This document shows positions 37,926 to 46,117 of a stretch of 64,000 nt of DNA, piece by piece (the first letter of the stretch is position 1; each line of letters begins with the position of its first letter). Under the pieces are notes generated by a model. The model was given only the letters and a program-made list of their open reading frames with translations. It did not search any database and was not told the origin of the DNA. The stretch is from positions 620,001 through 684,000 of the forward strand of contig NZ_JAMTCG010000003.1 of NCBI RefSeq assembly GCF_024171725.1. Direction: 5' to 3'. This DNA is from Williamsia serinedens. Lineage in GTDB: Bacteria; Actinomycetota; Actinomycetes; Mycobacteriales; Mycobacteriaceae. The position numbers were made by a program, and so were the translations under genes.

Positions 37926-38005
37926 GCACGGTCGGCGGGATCCACCGCACGGTCGGCGGGACCCACCGCACAGTCGGCGGGATCTGGTGCACGCTCGGCG
38001 GCGCG
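37926..38005. repeat. 21-bp-period array, single arm (element C)
   Basis: GCAC cores begin at 37926, 37947, 37968 and 37989, exactly 21 bp apart, each followed by a GGTCGGCGGGATC-like tail. The unit is close to that of element A (GCACGCTCGACGGGATC). No convincing inverted arm is seen, so it looks like a half element. It lies between two convergent genes. Confidence 0.75.
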
Positions 38006-38018
38006 GGAACGCAGCTGA

Positions 38019-39314
38019 TCAGCGCGTGACGCCGACCTCGGCGGTCGCGTCCGGCGTCGTCACCGCGTCGTCTGTCGCCCGGACCCTTCTCTGTGCAGCC
38101 GCACCGAAGACCGCGGCCGCCGCCACCGCCGAGACCGCGCTGATCGCTCCACCCACGACGAGCGGCGCGCGGGGGTCGGTGACCTGGGCCAGCCAGCCGA
38201 GCAGCGGGCTGCCCAGCGGCGTCCCGCCGAGGAACGCGAGCATGTACACGCCCATCACCCGTCCGCGCATCGACGAGTCCACCGACAGCTGGACGATGTT
38301 CATCGCCGCCGTACTGAAGGTGAGCTGCGCGGCGCCCACGGGGATCAGGACGACGGCGACGAGCGCGAACGTCGGCATCAGTCCCGCGACCACCTCGAGG
38401 ACACCGAACGCGATGGCCGCGATCATCAACTGCCGCACCCGTGCGGGGCGCTTGCGCCGCGCCGCCATGGTCGCCCCGGCGAGTGTCCCCACCGCCAGCA
38501 CCGTCGACAGCAGCCCGTACCCACCGGCGGATCCGGCGAAGGTGTTCTTCGTCAGCAGCGCCAGCGACAGCGGGAAGTTGAGCCCGAACGTCGACACGAA
38601 GAAGACGGTGGTGAACAGGGCGACGAGGTGCGGTCGGGCCCGGATGTAGCGCAGTCCCTCGACCACCGAGCTCCGGCCACGGGCCCTCTCGCTGCGGTGG
38701 AGTTCCCCGGTCCGCATCATCAGCAGACCGGTCAGCACCGCGACGAACGTCGCCGTGTTGACCAGGAACACCGGCCCGGTGCCGATCGCCGTGATGAGCA
38801 CCCCGGCGATCGCCGGCCCGATGATGCGGGCGGTGTTGAACGTCATCGAGTTGAGCGCGACCGCGTTCGGCAGGTGCTCGGGTCCGACCATCTCGACGGT
38901 GAAGGACTGGCGGATCGGGGCGTCGACCGCCGAGATGCAACCGAGCGCCAGGGACAGCGCGTAGACCTGACCGAGCGTCGCGACGCCGAGTGTGTCGGTG
39001 ACACCGAGGATCAGCGCGCACGCGGCCATGCCGATCTGGGTCAGCATCAGCAGCTTCCGCTTGTCGAAGCGGTCAGCGAGGGCGCCCGCGGGCATGGACA
39101 GCACGGCCGTCGGGCCGAATTGCAGGGCCATCACGATCCCGATGGCGACGCCACTGTTGCCGGACAAGTGCAGAACCAGCCAGTCCTGGGCGATCCGCTG
39201 CATCCACGTCCCGACCAGCGATACGACCTGCCCGCCGGCCCACAGACGGTAGTTCCGTACCCCGAGGGACGAGAACATGGTGGGCAGCGGCACTTGATCG
39301 ATGGTAACCGCCAC
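38019..39314 (-). CDS. MFS transporter (DUF894/Bcr-like, macrolide-efflux type)
   Basis: 431-aa major facilitator. It starts SSLGVRNYRLWAGGQVVSLVG, the signature of the DHA3/enterobactin-exporter-like branch, and has PAGALADRFDKRKLL in loop 2-3. GTG at 39314 is the start used. It lies 50 bp after a MarR gene on the same strand; the inverted repeat in the gap makes MarR control of the pump plausible. Substrate unknown. Confidence 0.86.
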   Translation of the reverse strand: MAVTIDQVPLPTMFSSLGVRNYRLWAGGQVVSLVGTWMQRIAQDWLVLHLSGNSGVAIGIVMALQFGPTAVLSMPAGALADRFDKRKLLMLTQIGMAACALILGVTDTLGVATLGQVYALSLALGCISAVDAPIRQSFTVEMVGPEHLPNAVALNSMTFNTARIIGPAIAGVLITAIGTGPVFLVNTATFVAVLTGLLMMRTGELHRSERARGRSSVVEGLRYIRARPHLVALFTTVFFVSTFGLNFPLSLALLTKNTFAGSAGGYGLLSTVLAVGTLAGATMAARRKRPARVRQLMIAAIAFGVLEVVAGLMPTFALVAVVLIPVGAAQLTFSTAAMNIVQLSVDSSMRGRVMGVYMLAFLGGTPLGSPLLGWLAQVTDPRAPLVVGGAISAVSAVAAAAVFGAAAQRRVRATDDAVTTPDATAEVGVTR

Positions 39315-39320
39315 TAATCA

Positions 39321-39338
39321 GAAGGGTCGCAACCCTTC
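39321..39338. promoter_or_regulatory. Inverted repeat between MarR and MFS genes
   Basis: GAAGGGT - 4 bp - ACCCTTC, just 6 bp before the MFS start codon. It could be the MarR operator on the pump promoter or a terminator for marR; no T-run, so the operator reading is slightly favoured. Confidence 0.4.
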
Positions 39339-39364
39339 CGCGCACATCCGCCGAAGCGGACGGA

Positions 39365-39796
39365 TCAGTCGTCGCCGGCGACGATCCCGGACATGATCTC
39401 GACGGCGCTGCGCAGGGTCGCCTGCTCCTCGTCGCCGAGCTTCGCGAGCTGACCGCGAAGCCACGCCTCGCGGGCGTGGGTCTCGTCGGCGATGACCTTC
39501 TGCCCCAGGTCCGACAGGGTGACGATGATCTGGCGGCCGTCGGTGGGGTGCGGGTCGCGCTTCACCATGCCGAGGTCGGCGAGGGAGGCGATGACGCGGG
39601 TCATCGACGGCGGCTGCACGCGCTCCTGCGCGGCCATGGCACCGGGCGTCATAGGTCCCTGTTGCGACAGCGTGTTCAGAGCGGAGAGCTGGGTCAGCGA
39701 CACGGTCGACGTCGCGCGGCGTCCGCGCAGGTGCCTGGCCAGGCGAACGACTGCCAACGACAGGTCACTGGCCAGATTGTCGTCTTTCCCACTCAC
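39365..39796 (-). CDS. MarR-family transcriptional regulator
   Basis: 143-aa winged-helix repressor. It begins NLASDLSLAVVRLARHLRGR and has SLTQLSALNTLSQQGPMTPG and PPSMTRVIASLADLGMVKRD (recognition helix and wing). This closely follows the mycobacterial MarR protein Rv0880 in wording and length. GTG at 39796 matches that start. The likely target is the adjacent MFS pump. Confidence 0.9.
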   Translation of the reverse strand: MSGKDDNLASDLSLAVVRLARHLRGRRATSTVSLTQLSALNTLSQQGPMTPGAMAAQERVQPPSMTRVIASLADLGMVKRDPHPTDGRQIIVTLSDLGQKVIADETHAREAWLRGQLAKLGDEEQATLRSAVEIMSGIVAGDD

Positions 39797-39901
39797 GGGC
39801 TCAACAATAGGACACCGCAACTGGAATGCACGACGAACTACCGATGCGAACACGCCGGTCGCGGCGGCGCGTCGCGGCGTGTCCCTCGCACGGATGACAG
39901 G

Positions 39902-41407
39902 TCAGGAGTCGATCAGCGACTCGATCGGGCCTTTCGCGAAATACAGGACGAACAGGACGGCGACCACCCACAGCAGCGGGTGGACCGAGCGGACCTTCCC
40001 GCGTGCCGTCGCGAGCACCACCCAGCTGATGAACCCGACGCCGATGCCGTTGGCGATCGAGTAGGTGAACGGCATGACGACGATGGTGAGGAAGCACGGC
40101 AGCGCTACCTCGAACCGGGTGAGGTCGATGTGCCGGATCTGGGCGATCATCAACGCGCCCACCACCACCAGCGCCGGCGCCGCCGCCTCCAGCGGGACGA
40201 TCGAGTACAGCGGCGTGAAGAACATCGCGACGAGGAACAGCACGCCGGTGACGATGTTCGCCAGACCGGTCCGCGCTCCCTCCGCGATGCCGGACGCGGA
40301 CTCGACGAAGACGGTGTTCGACGACGATGACGCGGCGCCGCCGACGATGGCGCCGGCGCCCTCGACCGCGAGTGCCCGGCCGATGTTCGGGAGGTTGCCG
40401 TCCTTGTCGGCCAGACCTGCCTCCCGGCCGAGACCGGTCATCGTGCCCATGGCGTCGAAGAAGTTCGACAGCACGAGGGTGAAGACGAACACCGACGCCG
40501 ACAGCACACCGATCCGCACGAACGCACCGAACAGGTCGACGTCGCCGACGAGCGAGAGGTCGGGCAGATCGCCCACGGCCTTCGGCCACTCCGGGATGTT
40601 CAGGCTCCAGCCCGACTTCCCGTTGCCGGACGCGGGCAGGTCGGCGAACGCCTGCACGATCACCGCGATGATCGTGGTGACGACGATGCCGATGAGCAGT
40701 CCGCCGCGGACCTTGCGGACCACGAGCACGCCCATGATGAGGACGCCGAGCACGAAGATCAGCGTCGGCAGGGTGGTGATCGAGTTGCCGTTGCCCAACC
40801 CCACCGGGACGGTCGTGCCCGCGGCGTCGGGGACGCGGGTGACGAAGCCGGCGTCGACGAGGCCGATGAACGCGATGAAGCAGCCGATGCCCGCCGCGAT
40901 CGACGCCTTCAGCTCGGTCGGGATGGCGGTGAACACCCGCGTCCGCAGACCGGTCACCGCGAGCAGCACGATGATGATGCCGTCGATGACGACGAGGCCC
41001 ATCGCCTCGGGCCAGGTGACCTGGGGGGCGATGCTCACGGCGAGGAGGCTGTTGATGCCGAGCCCGGTCGCGATGGCGAACGGGTAGTTGGCGATGGCCC
41101 CGAACAGGATCGACATGATGCCCGCGACGAGCGCGGTCACGGCCGCGACCGCGGCGATCGGCAGGACGTTGCCGAGGACGTCGGCGTTGCGCTCGCTGCC
41201 GGCGACTCCACCGATGATGATCGGGTTGAGCACCACGATATAGGCCATCGTGAAGAATGTGACGAGGCCGCCGCGGACCTCCTGCCCGAACGACGAACTG
41301 CGTTCGGTGATCTGGAAATAGCGGTCCACCCGGCCGCGGACACCGTGGGGTGTCTCGGTGGGGGTCTCGTCCGTGGTCGTCGCCAGCTTGTCGAGCTCCT
41401 CCGACAC
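39902..41407 (-). CDS. NCS2-family purine permease (AzgA type)
   Basis: 501-aa membrane importer of purine bases. AzgA-type marks are GGLVTFFTMAYIVVLNP in the first helix, NFFDAMGTMTGL, and SSNTVFVESASGIAEGARTG, a conserved substrate-site block; 12-14 helices overall. GTG at 41407 is preceded by GAGGAGG and the longer frame is rejected. A GCCTCC/GGAGGC hairpin lies just upstream of the ribosome site. It is divergent from DUF2530, a pairing I recall from other actinobacteria. Hypoxanthine/guanine is the likely substrate. Confidence 0.9.
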   Translation of the reverse strand: MSEELDKLATTTDETPTETPHGVRGRVDRYFQITERSSSFGQEVRGGLVTFFTMAYIVVLNPIIIGGVAGSERNADVLGNVLPIAAVAAVTALVAGIMSILFGAIANYPFAIATGLGINSLLAVSIAPQVTWPEAMGLVVIDGIIIVLLAVTGLRTRVFTAIPTELKASIAAGIGCFIAFIGLVDAGFVTRVPDAAGTTVPVGLGNGNSITTLPTLIFVLGVLIMGVLVVRKVRGGLLIGIVVTTIIAVIVQAFADLPASGNGKSGWSLNIPEWPKAVGDLPDLSLVGDVDLFGAFVRIGVLSASVFVFTLVLSNFFDAMGTMTGLGREAGLADKDGNLPNIGRALAVEGAGAIVGGAASSSSNTVFVESASGIAEGARTGLANIVTGVLFLVAMFFTPLYSIVPLEAAAPALVVVGALMIAQIRHIDLTRFEVALPCFLTIVVMPFTYSIANGIGVGFISWVVLATARGKVRSVHPLLWVVAVLFVLYFAKGPIESLIDS

Positions 41408-41489
41408 GCCTACCTCCTCGCCTCCGCGGAGGAGGCCACCCGGGGGCGGACGTTGTCCACCCGTCGCGGGGGACCTTACGCTGGCCGTC

Positions 41490-41771
41490 GTGAGCACGAA
41501 CGACGGTCCGCAGCCCTCCGGCCCACCCGGCCCGGACGACCTGCCCCGTCTGCCGCACTGGCTGGCCGAACCGGCGAACGTCGTCTACGTCGGGATGGCC
41601 TGCTGGCTGGTCGCTACCATCGTCGTGGCCGCGGCCGGGATCGGCTCCACCTCGACTCTCGTCAGCTGCCTCGTCGGGCTGGCGGTCGGCCTCTTCGGCA
41701 CGACGATCTTCACGCTGCAGCGTCGCTCGAGTCGGCGGGGCGACCGCGCCGCGCAGCGCGGCCTCGACTGA
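41490..41771 (+). CDS. DUF2530 small membrane protein
   Basis: 93-aa protein with a Pro-rich start, the conserved LPHWLAEPANVVYVGMACW block and two helices (~residues 35-55 and 60-80). GTG at 41490 is chosen because the longer frame is antisense to the permease start. It lies divergent from the purine permease. Its last 62 bp overlap the 3' end of the convergent PAP2 gene. Function unknown. Confidence 0.72.
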   Translation: MSTNDGPQPSGPPGPDDLPRLPHWLAEPANVVYVGMACWLVATIVVAAAGIGSTSTLVSCLVGLAVGLFGTTIFTLQRRSSRRGDRAAQRGLD

Positions 41772-42294
41772 CCGCTCCCCCCACCGCGAGCGCCATCACG
41801 ACCCACAGCGCGCCGATGACCCATCCCGCGACGACGTCGGTGGTCCAGTGGACGCCGAGATAGACACGGCTGGCACCGATCAGGGCCGACGCGACGGGTG
41901 CGACAGCGAGGACCGCCGCGTGGGCCCGCACCCACGTCGACGTCCGCCATGCCGCGACCGCCACGAGTCCCAGCACGATCGCCGACATCATCGCGTGGCC
42001 CGACGGGAACGAGTACGTGTCGATGGCGAGCACGCGGAACCGCTCCGGCGGTCGCGGGCGGGCGACCCCGTACTTCAGTGCCTGCATCAGCAGCCAGCCG
42101 GTCGCCGACCCCAGCAGGACGGTCAGGGCGAGCGCCCGGTGACGTCGCCACAGGACCACCGTCGCCACCACCGCGATCAGCGTCATCGCTGCCGTGTTGC
42201 CCACCGTCGTGATCACCCGGAAGACCGACGTCAGCCAGTCGACGCGGTGGTCGGCGACCCACTCGGTGACGTCGCGGTCGAGGCCTGGGGTCAT
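41710..42294 (-). CDS. PAP2-family phosphatase
   Basis: 194-aa membrane phosphatase with the full PAP2 triad: KYGVARPRPPERF (K-x6-RP), FPSGHAMMS and SRVYLGVHWTTD (SR-x5-H-x3-D). It should dephosphorylate a lipid phosphate or undecaprenyl pyrophosphate. ATG at 42294 overlaps the upstream ATPase stop by 4 nt, so it is the third gene of the DUF3027 operon. Its C-terminal codons overlap the convergent DUF2530 gene by 62 bp. Confidence 0.88.
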   Translation of the reverse strand: MTPGLDRDVTEWVADHRVDWLTSVFRVITTVGNTAAMTLIAVVATVVLWRRHRALALTVLLGSATGWLLMQALKYGVARPRPPERFRVLAIDTYSFPSGHAMMSAIVLGLVAVAAWRTSTWVRAHAAVLAVAPVASALIGASRVYLGVHWTTDVVAGWVIGALWVVMALAVGGAVSRGRAARRGRPADSSDAAA

Positions 42295-45056
42295 CGTCGG
42301 GTCCCGTCGTCGCGTGTGAGGTGGTGGATCCCGGCGTCGTCGACCCACCAGTCGACCTCGACGGTCCGGCGCACACCGTCGCGCTCGACGTCGAGGCGCA
42401 GCACGTCGTGCAGGCGCACCTCGCCGGACGGGAGCCCGATCCCGCGAGCCACCGCGAACGCCAGGGACGCGGGGTCGTCCGACCACGTGGACGGCACGCC
42501 GGGTTCGGTCGGGGTCACACGCAGGGCTTCCGACGCGGTCGGGAGGTCGAGCACCGTGGCGAGGTCCCGAGCGGCGTCGGCGGTGACGGGCGGGGTGAGG
42601 ACGACGGCGTCGGCCGCACCCACCGCGGGCAGCAGCCAGGGCAGGTCCACCACGACACCGTCGGTGGTGGCGCCGCCGGTGACCGCGCGCACACGGTCGG
42701 GCGGGTCGAGCCGGTCCAGGTCCAGATCACCTCGTCGGTGCGCGCGGACCAGCGCGGCGTGCGCGGCGGCGGCCACCCCCGGCGTGACGGGGCGGGCGGG
42801 GTCGCCGAGACGATCCACGACGAGCGCGGCGAGGTCGGTCGTCGTGATCTCCGTGCCCGCGAACGCGGTCGCGACGGCAGCGGCGTCGGGGTGGTCGGCG
42901 ACGTCCAGGAGACCGGTGAACGTGGTGTCGTCGGGTGCGCGCAGATGGCCGAGGGGCACCCCGTCGAGCCGGGCGAACCGTCTCAGCCACCAGGCGGTGT
43001 ACCCGTCGGGATCGGCCATGGCGTCCCGACAGTCGGACTGCGCGGCGAGCAGCGACAGCGCCTCCCGCCATCGGTCCGGGTCGACGAGGTCGAGATCGCG
43101 GACGGCGACGACCCGCTGCGGCTCGTCGGCACGCGTGTCCCACCAGAGGTCCTCGTCGGGCAGGTCGTGGTCGGGACCGACGGGCATCTCGTCGGTGACG
43201 ACGGTGAACCCCCAGCCGACGCCGATGCGCCGCAGCACATCCGGCCCCCACCGGTCGACGCAGGCGTCGGCGACGACGCCGAACGGCGAGTCGTCGACGA
43301 GCACACCCCGCAGCGGGCTGTCGGGGAGGAGGAGTTCGTCGGCGGGACGGTCCTCCCCGTCGCCGTCGGGCAGTGGCAGACCACCGAGCCACGGCGGGGT
43401 CGGTGCGTCGGTATCGGCGGCGACGAGAGTCAGGACCGCCTGGACGACAGCGTCGTCGGGGTCGCCGTCCTCCAGGACGGCCTGCAGCGCCGGGTCGTCG
43501 AGGACCTCGGCCACCGAGACCCGTCGGGCCCCGAGGCGGTCGAGCAGCGGGTGGTCGGCGTCGGGGTGCACGGTGGCGATCCAGGAGATCTCGACCTCGC
43601 CGAGCGCGGCGGCCACCTCGGGCGTCGGTGCGTCCACGACGACGAGCCCTCGCGCCCCGACCGCCATCCGCCCGTCGGCGCGCGGGACGGGGACGGTCGC
43701 GATCGCCTCGCGCACGCGGTCGTCGACGACGACCGGCGTCAGCGCCTCGTACAGGTCGCGCCACCACGTCGGCGGGCGATCGGTGCCGGTGAGCGTGTCG
43801 CACAGCGCATCCCACGACAACTCCGTCACGCCGACGGACCGCAGCAGCGACAGCGCGGCCTGATCGCCCAGGCTCGGGTGGCCGACACGGGCGTCGAGGA
43901 CACCGTCGACGATGTCGGCGAGCAGGTCGATGAGGGCGGCCGGGGCGCCGGGGACGACCACGGCACGCTCGGGTGCGACGACGTCACCGGACGCGGTGGG
44001 CAGCCACGGCCCGGAGGTCAGGTCGGCGACGACGGCGGCGCGCAGGCCCGCGTCGACCGGACCGGCCGGGATGGTCGGGGTCGGGACGGCCGCGAGTCGC
44101 ACCGCGGGGTCCAGCGCGAGAGCGAGCCGGTGGTATCCGAGTGCGACGGAACCGATCTCCGCCGACGGGTCGAGCGTGCGCCGGTCCGGCGTCAGGGCGA
44201 CATCGGCGACACACAGGGCGGGCACCGTCAGTTCCACGTCGGTGACCGTGGGTGCGTGCAGACGTTCCAGTTCCAGGGGTCGCGGCGTGGCTGTGGTCCC
44301 GGGCATGAGCCACCGTGAACCACGCGTCGTGATCTGGACCCACGACCGGTCGCCGACGGTGAGCTCGTCGTGGGCGGGGTCGTCGATGGTCTCGACCGTG
44401 CGCCGAACGGCTGTGCCCTGCACGGTGATCGACTCCAGAGCGAGGAGCTCGACCAGCAGCATCGGGGCCTGCTCGGCGGCGGCGGCCACGAGCGCGTCGG
44501 CGTCGGACCGCGGCGTCAGCACCACCTCGGTGTCGAATCCGTCCCTGGGCGGCGTCGGATCGGGCCAGGCCAGTCGCAGCAGCGGCGCCCGGACGACCGG
44601 GTCGGCGATGCCGTCGGCGGCCAGAGCGTCGGCGGTGCGCGCACGCGAGAACAGCACTCCCCCGTCGCGCGACCGGACGGCGACCTCGTCGGCGACCGCG
44701 GCGACGGCGCTGAACCCGACGCCGAACCGTCCGACGGTCGCGTCACCGGCCTTCGCCGAGACCCGCAGCGCGGCCAGCGATCGCACGCCGGCGGCGGTGA
44801 GCGGTTCACCGGTGTTGGCGACGCTCACCGTGCCGTCGTCGCGGAGGCGGATGTCCAGTCGCCCCGGCGATCCGGCGATGGTCGCGGCGTCGGCGGCGTT
44901 GGCGGCGAGTTCGGTGACGACACGGTCGCGGTAGCCGATGCGCGCGAGGTCGTCCTCGGCGGCGGCGTCCTCGGCCAGGCGGGTGGGCGAGGCGGCCCAC
45001 GCCGCGAGCACCGTCGCGCGGAGCGACGCGGTGTCGAACGGGTCGTCGGGCGTCAC
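42291..45056 (-). CDS. Sacsin-type GHKL ATPase-domain protein
   Basis: 921-aa soluble protein. The first ~200 residues are a GHKL/HATPase domain of the sacsin N-terminal type: N box ELAANAADAATIAG, then GDATVGRFGVGFSAVAAVAD as the G box. The remaining ~700 residues are Ala/Val/Asp-rich with no family I recognise. GTG at 45056 gives the start TPDDPFDTASLRATVLAAW; a TTG at 45065 adds three codons. It follows DUF3027 by 11 bp and overlaps PAP2. A chaperone-like or damage-response role is possible; no function is established. Confidence 0.8.
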   Translation of the reverse strand: MTPDDPFDTASLRATVLAAWAASPTRLAEDAAAEDDLARIGYRDRVVTELAANAADAATIAGSPGRLDIRLRDDGTVSVANTGEPLTAAGVRSLAALRVSAKAGDATVGRFGVGFSAVAAVADEVAVRSRDGGVLFSRARTADALAADGIADPVVRAPLLRLAWPDPTPPRDGFDTEVVLTPRSDADALVAAAAEQAPMLLVELLALESITVQGTAVRRTVETIDDPAHDELTVGDRSWVQITTRGSRWLMPGTTATPRPLELERLHAPTVTDVELTVPALCVADVALTPDRRTLDPSAEIGSVALGYHRLALALDPAVRLAAVPTPTIPAGPVDAGLRAAVVADLTSGPWLPTASGDVVAPERAVVVPGAPAALIDLLADIVDGVLDARVGHPSLGDQAALSLLRSVGVTELSWDALCDTLTGTDRPPTWWRDLYEALTPVVVDDRVREAIATVPVPRADGRMAVGARGLVVVDAPTPEVAAALGEVEISWIATVHPDADHPLLDRLGARRVSVAEVLDDPALQAVLEDGDPDDAVVQAVLTLVAADTDAPTPPWLGGLPLPDGDGEDRPADELLLPDSPLRGVLVDDSPFGVVADACVDRWGPDVLRRIGVGWGFTVVTDEMPVGPDHDLPDEDLWWDTRADEPQRVVAVRDLDLVDPDRWREALSLLAAQSDCRDAMADPDGYTAWWLRRFARLDGVPLGHLRAPDDTTFTGLLDVADHPDAAAVATAFAGTEITTTDLAALVVDRLGDPARPVTPGVAAAAHAALVRAHRRGDLDLDRLDPPDRVRAVTGGATTDGVVVDLPWLLPAVGAADAVVLTPPVTADAARDLATVLDLPTASEALRVTPTEPGVPSTWSDDPASLAFAVARGIGLPSGEVRLHDVLRLDVERDGVRRTVEVDWWVDDAGIHHLTRDDGTRR

Positions 45057-45067
45057 CGCCGACAAGA

Positions 45068-46009
45068 TCAGCTGCGGCTGTCGGTGGCGACGGCGTCGGG
45101 GGCGACGACCTCGATGGCGCCGTCGTCGTAGGCTTCGTAGGCGGGCGAGCCCTCACCCGACGGTGCGACGGCGTCGGAGTGTGCGCCGCAGCCGTACTCC
45201 GCGGACACGACGTGCCCGTCGGCGGCGTACTCGTTCGCGCAGACCCCGAACGCCACCCGCAACGAGCCGGCCAGCGGCAGGTAGAAACCGCATGTACCGC
45301 ACGAGAAACGGGTCGCGGCCGCCATCTCGCTGTCGGGTCCGTGATCGCCGGTGTACCAGCGGTCGGCGGCCTCGTCGCGTCCTTCGCGGCTCAGCACACG
45401 ACGGCGGCCCAGTCCGAGCGCGAGGTGGATGTCGGTGGCCTCGTCGAGCAGTCCGGTCGACTCGAGCTCGGCCGCGTCGACGTGGTTGGGGACCAGACGG
45501 GGGTCCTCGGGTGGCGCGGCGAGCGTGTCGCCGGGTCCGAGATCGCCGGGCGCGATCCGCTCCGACCACGGCACCCAGTCCGGTGCGGTGAGGGCATCGC
45601 CGCCGGGCAGCAGCGCGACCTCGCTGACCGTCACGACGGGCTCACCGTCGGCGTCGTCGGCCGGGCACGTCGCGAGCACCACACACCAGACCCACCCGCG
45701 GTAGCCCGGCAGATCGGCGGAGAAGTAGTGGGTGACGGTGCATTCGCCCTCGACGACCGCGTCGAGGTGCTCACCCACCGAGGTCTCACCGACGGCGACG
45801 GCGGCGTCGCGCGCGACGTCCACGGCGGCGGAGACGGTGGCCTCCAGGCGTGCGCGGACCTCGGGGTCGATCGCGGGCCGTTCGTCGGCGACGGGAGCGG
45901 CGTCCGCGACGTCGGCCGTCGTCTCCGGCGCGGATGTCGGAGAGGCGTCCGACGGCTCGTCGGCGGGCGGGGTCGTCTGCGAATCGGCGTCGGTCACGTC
46001 GGTGTCCAC
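45068..46009 (-). CDS. DUF3027 family protein
   Basis: 313-aa cytoplasmic protein conserved in actinobacteria, function unknown. The first ~45 residues are acidic and disordered. The core includes HYFSADLPGYRGWVW and VPNHVDAAELESTGL. A C-terminal Cys/His cluster (CGTCGFYL, VCANEY, YGCGAH) looks like a zinc site. GTG at 46009. First gene of the DUF3027, sacsin-type ATPase and PAP2 operon. It corresponds by position and content to mycobacterial Rv0877. Confidence 0.85.
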   Translation of the reverse strand: MDTDVTDADSQTTPPADEPSDASPTSAPETTADVADAAPVADERPAIDPEVRARLEATVSAAVDVARDAAVAVGETSVGEHLDAVVEGECTVTHYFSADLPGYRGWVWCVVLATCPADDADGEPVVTVSEVALLPGGDALTAPDWVPWSERIAPGDLGPGDTLAAPPEDPRLVPNHVDAAELESTGLLDEATDIHLALGLGRRRVLSREGRDEAADRWYTGDHGPDSEMAAATRFSCGTCGFYLPLAGSLRVAFGVCANEYAADGHVVSAEYGCGAHSDAVAPSGEGSPAYEAYDDGAIEVVAPDAVATDSRS

Positions 46010-46117
46010 GCCCTCCAGTCTGCCGTATCCGCACCTCGTGGCGCCGCTGCGGGTGCAGGCGCGGCCTGGTCGTCACGCCGCGTGGCACCGTGCGACGCCG
46101 TCGCGGCATAGGGAAGA

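Noticed and set aside
42321-44318. A 665-codon plus-strand frame
   Set aside because: Antisense to the sacsin-type ATPase gene, whose GHKL motifs and close operon spacing make it the real reading.
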